From Pseudoalteromonas prydzensis (GTDB lineage Bacteria; Pseudomonadota; Gammaproteobacteria; Enterobacterales; Alteromonadaceae): DNA of 64,000 nt. Shown piece after piece: positions 1 through 7,747 of the stretch. The notes under the pieces are model-generated. The model made no database searches and was not told where the DNA came from. It saw only the letters and a list, made by a program, of their open reading frames with translations. The stretch is from positions 1 to 64,000 of the forward strand of contig NZ_DRGM01000128.1 of NCBI RefSeq assembly GCF_011050055.1, written 5' to 3'. The position numbers were made by a program, and so were the translations under genes. How positions within the stretch are numbered: the stretch's first letter is position 1; each line of letters starts with the position of its first letter.

Positions 1-2
1 AA

Positions 3-347
3 TCATTACGCCTGAAGTACCTAGGTCGCACGCCGGGTAAAAAATCAAAAACAGGCAAAGAAGTGATTAATAGAATGAAAGCGGAGGGGAAAATAAGATC
101 CTCTTTTAAAGGTCCTGAATTCCAAGCGAGTGATGGTGAATGGTATCCTTTATCCGAAGCTGATATGGCGCATGAGCCAATGGATGCGGTAAAATACTGG
201 AATACGACTGGGCGTAAACATGGCGCTAAATCTAAACAAGTTCGAAAATGGATGTTAGATTCAAATAATTATACTCTAGATCATTACAGTTTAAATCGCT
301 CCGCTGGAGCCAAACTGAAAGAACGTTATGAACCACCTTTAGGATAG
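3..347 (+). CDS. GH-E/HNH-type nuclease toxin, C-terminal end (5' cut by window)
   Basis: The frame is open from base 3 with no start in view, so this is the tail of a larger gene. It holds a linker-like stretch (YLGRTPGKKSKTG) followed by a compact domain with DMAHEPMDAVKYWN and, near the end, NYTLDHYSLNRSAGAKL. The D-x-[GA]-H ... NRS layout resembles the GH-E/AHH group of HNH/Endo VII nucleases found as C-terminal toxin domains of Rhs, VgrG, PAAR or other polymorphic proteins. The predicted job is cleavage of nucleic acid in a rival cell. An internal GTG at 63 could start a short ORF, but the conserved linker upstream shows that it is not the real start. The TPR gene 2 bases downstream fits an immunity partner. 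Family assignment is by motif memory only. Confidence 0.6.
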   Translation, partial: SLRLKYLGRTPGKKSKTGKEVINRMKAEGKIRSSFKGPEFQASDGEWYPLSEADMAHEPMDAVKYWNTTGRKHGAKSKQVRKWMLDSNNYTLDHYSLNRSAGAKLKERYEPPLG

Positions 348-349
348 AT

Positions 350-772
350 ATGAAAAACTTACCTGTAAATTTGAGAGATAAAATCGATGCACTCTATATC
401 GCGGCCTATGAAGCATTAGAAAAAAAAGATTTTAATACGGCGAAAGAGCAAGCAGAAAAAGCATGGGAGTTATTACCTGAGCCTAAATTCGACTGGGACG
501 TAACTCTCAGCTTTGTATCTGGAATATGTGATATGTACAAAGAGTTAGAGCTTTATAATGAAGCTCATGCGATTTTGGATGAACTTTTTGAATTTGGAAA
601 TTTAAAGCCATATCAAGATGGTCCTATATTCTTAAAGGGAACCATTTATTTTGAGCAAGGTGAACTAGAGCTAGCAAAAGTGTGGTTTGATAAAGCGAAT
701 ACAATATCTAAAGGGCGCTGCTTTGTTAGTCAGCCGAAGAAGTATAAAACTTTCTATAGTGAGTATAAATAA
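350..772 (+). CDS. TPR-like protein, probable immunity protein 1
   Basis: A 140-residue soluble protein without signal peptide or membrane segment. It reads as helical TPR units: IAAYEALEKKDFNTAKEQAEKAWELLPEP (about 17-45) is a typical helix-turn-helix pair, and LKGTIYFEQGELELAKVWFDKA is a second. The ATG follows the toxin stop by two bases, so the two are surely co-transcribed. TPR-fold cytosolic proteins encoded directly after nuclease toxin domains are commonly the cognate immunity protein; that role is inferred from position. It resembles the next gene in size and fold. Confidence 0.6.
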   Translation: MKNLPVNLRDKIDALYIAAYEALEKKDFNTAKEQAEKAWELLPEPKFDWDVTLSFVSGICDMYKELELYNEAHAILDELFEFGNLKPYQDGPIFLKGTIYFEQGELELAKVWFDKANTISKGRCFVSQPKKYKTFYSEYK

Positions 773-1191
773 TGGATATTCATGATCAAATAGAGCGGTA
801 TTGCGAACAAGGTAATGACTTGTTCGATGAAGACGATTTTTTAGGTGCTATAGCCATTTGGCAAAAAGCATTTGATTTAATTGTTGATCCTGATGAAGAT
901 TGGAATGAAGCACTGTGGCTCAAGGTTTCGATTGGTGATAGTTTTTACATGATTGATGAATATGAAAAGTCTTTAGACTCTTTATTAGACGCCTTAAATT
1001 ATCCTGAAGCAAATGAAAATGCATTTATCCACTTTAGAATAGGGCAATGTTATTACCAACTTGGTGATAAAGATAGTAGTAAAAATTCACTGTTAAAAGC
1101 CTACATGCTTACTGGTAAAGAGATTTTTGATGATCATGAAGAAGAAGGGCAGTTTTTTTATGATTTTCTGTCTTCTGAAGTGAATTTATAG
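772..1191 (+). CDS. TPR-like protein, probable immunity protein 2 (paralogue of the preceding gene)
   Basis: A 139-residue, strongly acidic protein without signal peptide. It has the same architecture as its upstream neighbour: an N-terminal pair (YCEQGNDLFDEDDFLGAIAI, then a WQKAFDLI helix and a PDEDW turn) and a later IGQCYYQLGDKDSSKNSLLKA repeat. Its ATG shares the last base of the previous stop codon, which implies translational coupling. The likely origin is duplication of an immunity gene, either for dosage or as an orphan immunity gene from a replaced toxin. Nothing shows which toxin it neutralises. Confidence 0.55.
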   Translation: MDIHDQIERYCEQGNDLFDEDDFLGAIAIWQKAFDLIVDPDEDWNEALWLKVSIGDSFYMIDEYEKSLDSLLDALNYPEANENAFIHFRIGQCYYQLGDKDSSKNSLLKAYMLTGKEIFDDHEEEGQFFYDFLSSEVNL

Positions 1192-1242
1192 GCTATATGA
1201 GCTGTGCTTGATGCATGACTAGTTATTAACAAGGAGCTGTGA

Positions 1243-1599
1243 GTGATTTCACGTAAGCCAAATGATCGTAAGATCAATTTAGATTTAATGAGTAATGAGT
1301 TTAAATCAAATTCAGAGAAACAAGCTTTTTTGAAATGGTTTTTGGATGCTCTAGATAAGACAGAGGTAATTAATAAAAGACGCCATATAGCAATTTGTCC
1401 TATATGTAATGAAAAAAATTTTTTATTACATGAGGAAAATAAAGTTATATCCAAATATGAGTACAGAATCCCCAATGGAGAAATAAATTTAATTGTAGAC
1501 TCATCTATTTTACATTTGGTTTCAGTGCACTGCTTAGTACCTGACTCTTCCGTGATTACTGCTCTAGAAAACCTGTATTGTAAGTTACCAAAAAGTTAA
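1243..1599 (+). CDS. Hypothetical protein with a CPICN motif
   Basis: Not recognised. A 118-residue soluble protein with GTG start, preceded by a good ribosome site (AAGGAG, about 1230-1235). Residues 50-55 give CPIC, and a later HLVSVHCLV carries His and Cys residues, so a small zinc-binding fold is possible. It has no signal peptide. Its position at the end of a toxin/immunity run suggests an additional immunity or orphan accessory gene, but nothing in the sequence proves a function. Confidence 0.45.
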   Translation: MISRKPNDRKINLDLMSNEFKSNSEKQAFLKWFLDALDKTEVINKRRHIAICPICNEKNFLLHEENKVISKYEYRIPNGEINLIVDSSILHLVSVHCLVPDSSVITALENLYCKLPKS

Positions 1600-1611
1600 T
1601 TGTTTATTCTG

Positions 1612-1770
1612 ATGTGTATAAATACGACTCACTTAACACTTCAAGACGTTGCTTCATTTACGCTAAAAAACAACCCCAGCAAGCAATTTAAAGAAAGGTG
1701 GGGTGACGAGTATGTAAGTGGCGCAATGAAATTATGGGACGAAGTTAAGGAATGTTATTCAAAGAATTAA
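1612..1770 (+). CDS. Small ORF or gene remnant (52 aa)
   Basis: ATG at 1612 and TAA at 1768-1770 enclose 52 codons, with peptide content FTLKNNPSKQFKERWGDEY and GAMKLWDEVKECY. The composition looks like a real amphipathic protein fragment rather than random AT-rich translation, but there is no strong ribosome site. It may be the C-terminal piece of a lost toxin or immunity gene left behind by effector shuffling. The rest of the 1600-1883 interval holds no other candidate that I see. Confidence 0.25.
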   Translation: MCINTTHLTLQDVASFTLKNNPSKQFKERWGDEYVSGAMKLWDEVKECYSKN

Positions 1771-1883
1771 GAATGTAACTTCACCGCATAAGAGCTGTTA
1801 TTTGCAATGAGCTATGAATATGCAGTTGGTCCATATAGCTCAATCAGTAATATAAAAACATAACAAAGAAAAAGGATTTTTTA

Positions 1884-2702
1884 ATGTCAGCAATAAGAAT
1901 AACTCAAGCCGTAGGGCTTGGTGGAACAAATAGCTTAAACGATGTAAAAGCGGTGCAAACGGCGTTGAATAAATTACTTAAACTTATCCCACCTACACAA
2001 GCTTTAATTGTGGATGGTCGGTTAAACCCTCGCCCTGAAAACTCAAAAACTATTGCAGCCATTAAATTATTCCAAAGCAAAGTATTAAACATGGTTCGCC
2101 CCGATGGAAAAATAGATCCTAATGGACGAACACATCGAAAAATAAATGAGAAATTAGCAAGTCAGGTTGCAATTAGTGGTGTAAATACTGCACTAAAAAT
2201 GCCAGCTACAAATGCATTTTGGATGAAAACGGCTATCGCAGAGGTTGGTGAGGCTGAAATTCCGGGTATAAAAGCAAATCCACAGATTTTGGAATACTTT
2301 AAAGCATCAAAATTCTGGGGGAGTGATGATAGTGGTGGTCAAAATGCATGGTGCGGCTCTTTTGTTGCTTGGGTTATGAAGCAGAATAATATGGAGCCTG
2401 TTAAAAATGCTTTTAGAGCAAAAGAATGGGCTAGTTTTGGCAAGCCTCTTGATAAACCTGTTTACGGGGCTATAGGCATTAAATCTCGAAAGGGGGGAGG
2501 TCATGTTGCTTTTGTCGTAGGTCAAAGTGCTGATGGAAATTACTTATATATGCTCGGAGGTAATCAAAGTAACAGTGTTAATGTTGCAAAGTATAAAAAG
2601 GAATTGTGGGATGACTTTGTAGTGCCTGCTAATTTTGACCCTTCATCGGCTAGTCTACCTATTTATACTCAAAAAGCATCCGTTGCGGGGAGTGAGGCAT
2701 GA
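1884..2702 (+). CDS. TIGR02594-like NlpC/P60 peptidoglycan amidase, probable secreted effector
   Basis: 272 residues without signal peptide. Residues about 1-95 look like a peptidoglycan-binding-type helical domain (VGLGGTNSLNDVKAVQTALN, then DGRLNPRPENSKTIAAIKLF). The C-terminal half is a papain-like amidase: nucleophile Cys157 in NAWCGSFVAWV, His207 in GGGHVAFVVG and a GGNQSNSV element at about 226-233. Such proteins cleave cell-wall peptides. The absence of a Sec signal, together with a coupled periplasmic partner gene, is the usual pattern of a type VI secretion amidase effector. A phage-type lysin is less likely because no holin or phage genes are nearby. The start has an AAAGGA site just upstream. 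Confidence 0.75.
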   Translation: MSAIRITQAVGLGGTNSLNDVKAVQTALNKLLKLIPPTQALIVDGRLNPRPENSKTIAAIKLFQSKVLNMVRPDGKIDPNGRTHRKINEKLASQVAISGVNTALKMPATNAFWMKTAIAEVGEAEIPGIKANPQILEYFKASKFWGSDDSGGQNAWCGSFVAWVMKQNNMEPVKNAFRAKEWASFGKPLDKPVYGAIGIKSRKGGGHVAFVVGQSADGNYLYMLGGNQSNSVNVAKYKKELWDDFVVPANFDPSSASLPIYTQKASVAGSEA

Positions 2703-3145
2703 TGAAAAAAGTACTTGTCATTCTTTTTGTTTTATTTGCTTCAACTCACGTTGTTTATGCCAAAAGTGCTGAACTTTTGGAATTGAAAGGTTTTAAAGAA
2801 GTAATTAAAAATGTGCACTATTTGGCTAAAGTAAAAATCACAAATGTTGAAATTTTACGTGAAGAGGATGAATCTGAAAAGCACGTTTACTTTGCTGAAG
2901 TGCTAGCAACATACAAAGGTAAAACTCATAAAAAGCTAAGCTATGAGATGGTTGTGGAGCAAGGTGAAGATGTTGTTTTTAATTCTGCACCTGTTTATGT
3001 AGCGCTTTGTTTGGATGAAAAGGGAACATATTATTGGCCAGGCACAGGCTCTGAATTTAAACCTTCATTAGTTATTGATACGTGGCTAACTGAAAATAAA
3101 AGTAATGTAGAAAAAATAAGTACAGACGCAGATTGGTGCGAATAG
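2699..3145 (+). CDS. Exported small protein, probable immunity to the upstream amidase
   Basis: 148 residues with a clear Sec signal peptide (MMKKVLVILFVLFASTHVVYA, cleavage before KS). The mature part is a mixed alpha/beta domain with two Cys (in VALCLDEKG and the C-terminal DWCE) that could form a periplasmic disulfide. The ATG overlaps the TGA of the amidase gene by four bases (ATGA), a sign of tight coupling; the second Met at 2702 is an alternative start. A peptidoglycan amidase delivered to the periplasm would need a periplasmic inhibitor, which makes this the natural immunity candidate. I do not recognise the family. Confidence 0.55.
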   Translation: MMKKVLVILFVLFASTHVVYAKSAELLELKGFKEVIKNVHYLAKVKITNVEILREEDESEKHVYFAEVLATYKGKTHKKLSYEMVVEQGEDVVFNSAPVYVALCLDEKGTYYWPGTGSEFKPSLVIDTWLTENKSNVEKISTDADWCE

Positions 3146-3192
3146 CGCTGTGCAGTAATTATAAAAGTTAAATAAACTTATATGGAAATACA

Positions 3193-3960
3193 ATGAATAA
3201 AATAAACACGGATGTAAATTACAGAACAATGGCCAGTAATGCTCGTTTAGTTATGCTGGGCGAATCAAGCCATAATCCCGCAATTTACAAATATGAAGCG
3301 ATTAAGGCGCTTAAGCAACTTAAAGCCGCTGGCTTCACTCATTTTGCAATGGAAATGCTACCTCGCTCTATGCAAGAAAAAATAGAGTTTTATCAACGCA
3401 CAGGTAAAGGTTTTAATCAAATTCAGCAATATTTCAATGAAAATTGGGCCTGGGGGTATTTAGTTCCTAAAGCTTATGGTGAATTGGTTAAAGTTGCTCG
3501 AGATATAGGTTTAAAAATTGTAGCTTTGGATGTGACACCTGAGCTAATGGAAGAGATGGATAAAGCTTGCTCTTATAGCCAATATACAACTGGAAAATGC
3601 AAAAGCACTCACAGTGTCCGAAACGAAAACTGGGCAGGTCTTATTGCTAATATATTGAGTGACAGTAAAGAGTATCGTGTGATTGCGTTTATGCATCGTT
3701 GGCATGCAATTAAGGCATCTGAGTATGAGTTAGGTATCGATACAATTATTAAAACGCTGGGGGTTAATCATATAAGATATATTGATTTTATAGGGGGAAT
3801 TGCGTGTCTAACTGAAAGAGACTGTAAAGGTTACTCTGATGAGGCTAGTTCACTTAAAAAACTGTATTTCTTCCGTAGAGGGTTACCTTTTAAATCAGCC
3901 GTTCAGTCTTACCAAGTTCATATTCCTGAAAGTGGGTTAATGAGGGATGGTTCGCTGTGA
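3193..3960 (+). CDS. ChaN/TIKI/EreA-like superfamily protein
   Basis: 255 residues without signal peptide. The N-terminal motif LVMLGESSHNP followed by FAMEMLPRSMQ, the mid-protein YGELVKVARDIGLKIVALD and the later RNENWAGLIANIL ... VIAFMHRWHA elements match the layout of the ChaN/EreA/TIKI fold (GE-x-[ST]-H near the N-terminus, an E in a beta strand, R-x-E/N-W and a distal His). Members bind haem or metals or act as hydrolases or esterases; the substrate here is unknown. It overlaps the next, exported gene, so the two form a pair. It could be a cytosolic-acting effector or its protector; context does not decide. Confidence 0.5.
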   Translation: MNKINTDVNYRTMASNARLVMLGESSHNPAIYKYEAIKALKQLKAAGFTHFAMEMLPRSMQEKIEFYQRTGKGFNQIQQYFNENWAWGYLVPKAYGELVKVARDIGLKIVALDVTPELMEEMDKACSYSQYTTGKCKSTHSVRNENWAGLIANILSDSKEYRVIAFMHRWHAIKASEYELGIDTIIKTLGVNHIRYIDFIGGIACLTERDCKGYSDEASSLKKLYFFRRGLPFKSAVQSYQVHIPESGLMRDGSL

Positions 3961-4559
3961 TGTTAGGAAAAATATTCATATTAAGTTTTATTTTAAGCTT
4001 TTATGCCTTTCAAATACAGGCTAAATCTTTATCAAGCACTTTATGGCCTGATCTAAATATCAATGACCCCAAATTATCTATGGATACAGTGGCTAGACAA
4101 TGCCAAAAAAGTTTGATGTATGCGCCTGAGCAATTAGAAGCATGGTGTGAAAAAGCCTACAAGATGGGGGCTTGGGATTCCTTGTTATATATTGGGTACC
4201 ATACTGGTGATGGCTCACGTTATGTGAAAGAGTTGCGCTCACGCGTTCTAAAAAATGAGCTTTTAGCTATCGAAAAGTTAGCATGGCTCTATGACGGTGG
4301 TCTCTTTGTAGAAAATAATCCTAAAGAATCGGCTCGTTTGTACGAGCTTTTTTTGAAGCAAGGCAAAAACGTCCACCCTCGTCGTTTGATGTCTGTACAT
4401 TATGACTTAGCTGAAATCTATAAAAGACTAGAAAATTGGCCTAAAGTTATCGAGAATGCTCAATATGTGATTGATCATAATGAAGGTGATGGTAGCGATT
4501 CACTAGCGAAGTCATTGAAAGCAGAAGCACAAATTGAGATGAATAAAGCTAGTAATTAA
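3960..4559 (+). CDS. Periplasmic Sel1/TPR-like protein
   Basis: About 199 residues. ATG at 3960 overlaps the TGA of the preceding gene; a GTG at 3957 is an alternative. The signal peptide MLGKIFILSFILSFYAFQIQA is followed by a helical mature part with ALAWLYDGG-type Sel1 features (AIEKLAWLYDGGLFVENNPKESARLYELFL) and a terminal TPR-like pair (VHYDLAEIYKRLENWPKVIE). Sel1/TPR proteins mediate protein-protein contacts in the periplasm. Coupling to the ChaN-like gene suggests an immunity or accessory role, by analogy with the neighbouring effector/immunity pairs. Confidence 0.5.
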   Translation: MLGKIFILSFILSFYAFQIQAKSLSSTLWPDLNINDPKLSMDTVARQCQKSLMYAPEQLEAWCEKAYKMGAWDSLLYIGYHTGDGSRYVKELRSRVLKNELLAIEKLAWLYDGGLFVENNPKESARLYELFLKQGKNVHPRRLMSVHYDLAEIYKRLENWPKVIENAQYVIDHNEGDGSDSLAKSLKAEAQIEMNKASN

Positions 4560-4632
4560 TTTACGCGAGAGCTTGCTGGATATGTTTAGATGAAACTATT
4601 AATCAACTAAAAAGGTTCGAATAGAAATAACT

Positions 4633-4899
4633 ATGGAACAACAACACCAACAAACACTAACCAATCTTGTATACGATATATACGAGAACCCTAACTTAAT
4701 TGAAGAGCATCAACCGCTTATTCAGCCGTTACTTAGCGATTTAGTCGCAAGTGCGCCCACGGGCTTTGAAGGCATGGCGACGATGATTAATACCCACGTT
4801 TCAAACGGGTTTAAGTTTAAAAACCCTAAAATACAAAAATTTGAGCTTGAGTCGGGTTTATTAAAGCTGAAAACCTACTTTCAAAAAATAAATCGTTAA
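4633..4899 (+). CDS. Hypothetical 88-aa protein
   Basis: Not recognised. A small soluble protein, rich in Gln/His at the N-terminus (MEQQHQQTLTNLV), then helical with a Lys-rich end. There is no signal peptide or membrane segment. It stands alone between the Sel1-like gene and a membrane protein gene, in the same direction, in the AT-rich effector region. No clear function. Confidence 0.4.
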   Translation: MEQQHQQTLTNLVYDIYENPNLIEEHQPLIQPLLSDLVASAPTGFEGMATMINTHVSNGFKFKNPKIQKFELESGLLKLKTYFQKINR

Positions 4900-4959
4900 T
4901 TAGTTAAGTATTAACCAAAACACTGGGAGTATTGTTTTGGCTGCAATCAAGGATGATCA

Positions 4960-5748
4960 ATGACCCTTATAACCACCTGTATTTTAATGTTGTTTTTACA
5001 GCCTTTATTTGTTTATTTAGCACTTTTTAAACAGTCAAAACACAGTATTGAGCCCAAAAGCTCGTTAGATAATGAAGATTCAATGTTTTTATTTATCGCC
5101 CCAGGTTTATCGGTTTTTTACCTTGATCAGTTTTGGGTCGCACTGCTTTATTTAGGTAGTGTGTGCTTATTGGGTGTATTGCTAGCTAAAATTGTAGAAA
5201 GTAAAGCAAACAAGCGATTGACCAGAGATGACTCAATAGGGTTTGTGGTCGCAAGTTTTATCTTTTTTGGAATAATAAAGTTAATTATTGTTGCGACAGC
5301 TTATTTTTTTACCGATGACTCTACAAATGCGATAACACAAAATTTAAACCCAGCAGAAGAACCCTCATTGACGATTAGCCAAATGTTTAGTGTGGATTAT
5401 TTGTATAGCCAGTTTAAGCCTACGGTTTATTTTTTAGCATTAATGGTAGTGACCTTAGTACTCAAAATTATCGAGCATAAGTTTTCATTAAAAGATGCTC
5501 TATCAGGCATACTCATTATGCTCTGTGCTTTATTGGCGGGTATTTCCCCCTTATTTGGTGATGCCTTTATTTTAGGATTAACTGCTAACTTTTTTATCTT
5601 TTTCATTTTTTGTTCTATGTGTATCGAAATAGATAAAATAGCGGATGCATCAGGTGGAGCTATTGCGTTTTTGTATGGCTATATATTGATGATGGGGCTT
5701 GGGTTTAGTGTGATTTGTAAGTTTGTTTATGAGGTGTTTTTTAGTTAA
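4960..5748 (+). CDS. Polytopic inner-membrane protein, unknown function
   Basis: 262 residues with about seven hydrophobic segments: an N-terminal segment from LITTCILMLFLQPLFVYLAL, a pair around 45-75, one near 95-115 (FVVASFIFFGIIKLIIVATA), one near 150-165, two within 180-215 and one at the C-terminus. A short loop rich in Asn/Thr/Glu lies at about 118-135. No transporter signature is recognised. In effector islands, polytopic orphans of this kind are sometimes immunity proteins against membrane-active toxins, but no toxin gene is adjacent, so this remains open. Confidence 0.45.
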   Translation: MTLITTCILMLFLQPLFVYLALFKQSKHSIEPKSSLDNEDSMFLFIAPGLSVFYLDQFWVALLYLGSVCLLGVLLAKIVESKANKRLTRDDSIGFVVASFIFFGIIKLIIVATAYFFTDDSTNAITQNLNPAEEPSLTISQMFSVDYLYSQFKPTVYFLALMVVTLVLKIIEHKFSLKDALSGILIMLCALLAGISPLFGDAFILGLTANFFIFFIFCSMCIEIDKIADASGGAIAFLYGYILMMGLGFSVICKFVYEVFFS

Positions 5749-5933
5749 GTGTCATTATTAATGCTTATTTTTTATGCTAAACACTTGCAGTTAACCTTGT
5801 ACCTAATTAGAATTGATTTTAGTCGGGCGGTAATGCCATTAAGCTTAAAACATTAATAATGTAGAGCCTAAAACACTATTAAACAGCAATATGAAAAGTG
5901 TATTGTGAGGCTAGTTTAAGGAGATTGTGTATC

Positions 5934-6449
5934 TTGTTAACACGTTTAAAAGTTTCTTTATTGGTAATTGCATCTATTACCATTGTTTTTTTTACTTCAA
6001 CACAGGCTTTGGCAGATATGTTTGGTTTTTTTAATAAACAAGAATTTGTTTTATCAGCTCCTGTAAAAGGGCAGTTATTGGATGATGGGCAGCCCATTGC
6101 TAACACTAAAGTTATTCGTTCACTCACTTATGGTGATGAATATGTAGATGAAGCAATAACGGATGCGAATGGTTATTTTTCTTTTGCAGAAAAAACCATT
6201 AAAACGGCTAAACCTTCTAGCATGTTTGATAATGAATCGTTGATTCAGCACATCTATTTAGAAAATGGCACACCTGAAGGTATTGTTTTGTGGGCTGTTA
6301 GAGTTATTTTACATGAACAAAGTGAAACATTAGAAAGACTACTTGCAGATTTAGTTTGTGATGTTTCTGAACAACCAAAGACATACGATATACCTATTAA
6401 AGAAGATACAAGTCATACTTTCGCAATCTATACATCATGCAAACTTTAA
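5934..6449 (+). CDS. Exported DUF6795-like protein, probable partner of the lipase
   Basis: The open frame begins further upstream with GTG 5898, but the only good ribosome site (TAAGGAG, 5917-5923) points to TTG at 5934. That start gives an ideal signal peptide (LTRLKVSLLVIASITIVFF..., cleavage after ALA). The mature part carries a beta-sandwich-like stretch, APVKGQLLDDGQPIANTKV, then ITDANGYFSF, as in DUF6795/carboxypeptidase-regulatory-like domains, and a Cys pair near the C-terminus. It lies 32 bases before a class 3 lipase gene. A periplasmic domain beside a lipase effector is a typical immunity arrangement; this is inference. Confidence 0.55.
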   Translation: MLTRLKVSLLVIASITIVFFTSTQALADMFGFFNKQEFVLSAPVKGQLLDDGQPIANTKVIRSLTYGDEYVDEAITDANGYFSFAEKTIKTAKPSSMFDNESLIQHIYLENGTPEGIVLWAVRVILHEQSETLERLLADLVCDVSEQPKTYDIPIKEDTSHTFAIYTSCKL

Positions 6450-6481
6450 CCTTTTGACATAATCATTTAAAGGGAACTTAT

Positions 6482-7648
6482 ATGAATACTTTAACACCTA
6501 CACAAGCAGTGCAATTGGCGTCTTTAGCCTATGACGCAAAAGAAATGAAAAGCACAAAATTAGTGAATGGGCTTTTACATTCCTCTTTGCGTGGAAATTT
6601 TAATTTTTCTGTTAATTCGGGCGCGATACAAGGTGTATCGGGTGGCTTTTTTTCACACTTATTTAATTTAAGTACTGGCTTTGGATTAGTTGGACACGGG
6701 GAAGGTGCTTTTAAAGGTGACTCCGTTATTGCTATTAGAGGCACAGCGTCATTACGTGATGGCTTAACTGATGGCAACTTTGGTTTAAGTGGTGGCTCAA
6801 ATGGTAGCATGGTGCATGCTGGGTTTAATAAAACGTTTTACACGATGAAACCGGCACTTCAAGAATTTATTACTGCTAATATTAGAGATAAAATTAATGG
6901 CTGTGTTCATGTTGTTGGCCACAGCTTAGGTGGTGCTTTAGCAAGTTTATCTGCGGATTGGATCAAAGCTGAATACTCTTTGCCTGTTAAGCTTTATACC
7001 TTTGGCTCACCTCGAGTAGGTTTAGATGGTTTTGCCAGAGCCGCAACATCAAGGATTGATAAGGTTTATCGCTGCACACATGGTGCGGATCCGGTTGCTA
7101 AAGTGCCATTATGGCCGTTTTCACACGTACCATATAATGGCCAAGAGATCCGTCTGGATAATGGCCAAGGCTTAAAAGGAGCTGCGCATAAATTAAATGG
7201 CACACCTGGCTATATCAACACCGCTAATAGCAATGATTGGAGAAATTTAACCGTACAAGCTAATCACTTTTTAGCAACGCCTGTACGTTTAGATTTTGCT
7301 GACAGAAATCAAGCTTCATTTAATTCACATTGGTCAGATAAATTAAGTGCGGCCTTAATCACTTTATTAAAAGATGCGGGTTATTACAGTGCTGTTGTTG
7401 CACAAGCAAGTATTGGCACAGGTTTAACCTTTTACGATATGTTGGCGCGCACTTTAGATAAAATAGCGAAAGCCTCGGCTTCTTTTGCATCACAAACACT
7501 CGGTTTACTCGGACATATGTTAGTGTTTGCCGGAAAGGTTATTAGTACAGCCGTAGAATTAACTTACAGTTTTATTCGTTGGGTTTTCGATTCAACCTTA
7601 GGTGCTTTATATCAAGCAGCTAAAGACGGCTTAAATGGTTTAGGTTGA
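6482..7648 (+). CDS. Class 3 lipase, candidate phospholipase effector
   Basis: 388 residues without signal peptide. Alpha/beta-hydrolase core of the lipase class 3 family: an IAIRGTAS strand at 83-90 (oxyanion region), nucleophile elbow GHSLGG with Ser148, Asp203 in HGADPVAKVP and a His at about 215 (FSHVPY). After about 260 there is a hydrophobic, helical C-terminal region (AALITLLKDAGYYSAVVAQA and SFASQTLGLLGHMLVFAGK) that may insert into or cross a membrane. Such lipases act on phospholipids, and several type VI effectors (Tle families) have this fold. It is preceded by the exported DUF6795-like gene. Secretion by T6SS is inferred from context and from the missing Sec signal. Confidence 0.75.
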   Translation: MNTLTPTQAVQLASLAYDAKEMKSTKLVNGLLHSSLRGNFNFSVNSGAIQGVSGGFFSHLFNLSTGFGLVGHGEGAFKGDSVIAIRGTASLRDGLTDGNFGLSGGSNGSMVHAGFNKTFYTMKPALQEFITANIRDKINGCVHVVGHSLGGALASLSADWIKAEYSLPVKLYTFGSPRVGLDGFARAATSRIDKVYRCTHGADPVAKVPLWPFSHVPYNGQEIRLDNGQGLKGAAHKLNGTPGYINTANSNDWRNLTVQANHFLATPVRLDFADRNQASFNSHWSDKLSAALITLLKDAGYYSAVVAQASIGTGLTFYDMLARTLDKIAKASASFASQTLGLLGHMLVFAGKVISTAVELTYSFIRWVFDSTLGALYQAAKDGLNGLG

Positions 7649-7656
7649 TTTTTCAA

Positions 7657-7685
7657 AAGGGCTGTTTAGTTATAAAACAGCCCTT
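7657..7685. terminator. Hairpin between the lipase gene and a convergent gene
   Basis: An 11-bp perfect stem AAGGGCTGTTT / AAACAGCCCTT with a 7-base loop just after the lipase stop and before the end of the convergent gene at 7748. No long T run follows on either strand, so it may be a weak bidirectional terminator. Confidence 0.5.
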
Positions 7686-7747
7686 GTAAATACGCCTAAT
7701 AGTTAACTCAATCTATATGCGCTTTGCAGATCTTAGCTGCTGGTTTT

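Noticed and set aside
1158..1475. 105-aa ORF on the minus strand
   Set aside because: It overlaps two plus-strand genes with ribosome sites and has no family similarity; it is an antisense shadow.
5879..6127. 82-aa minus-strand ORF
   Set aside because: It covers the signal peptide region of the DUF6795-like gene in antisense; no ribosome site.
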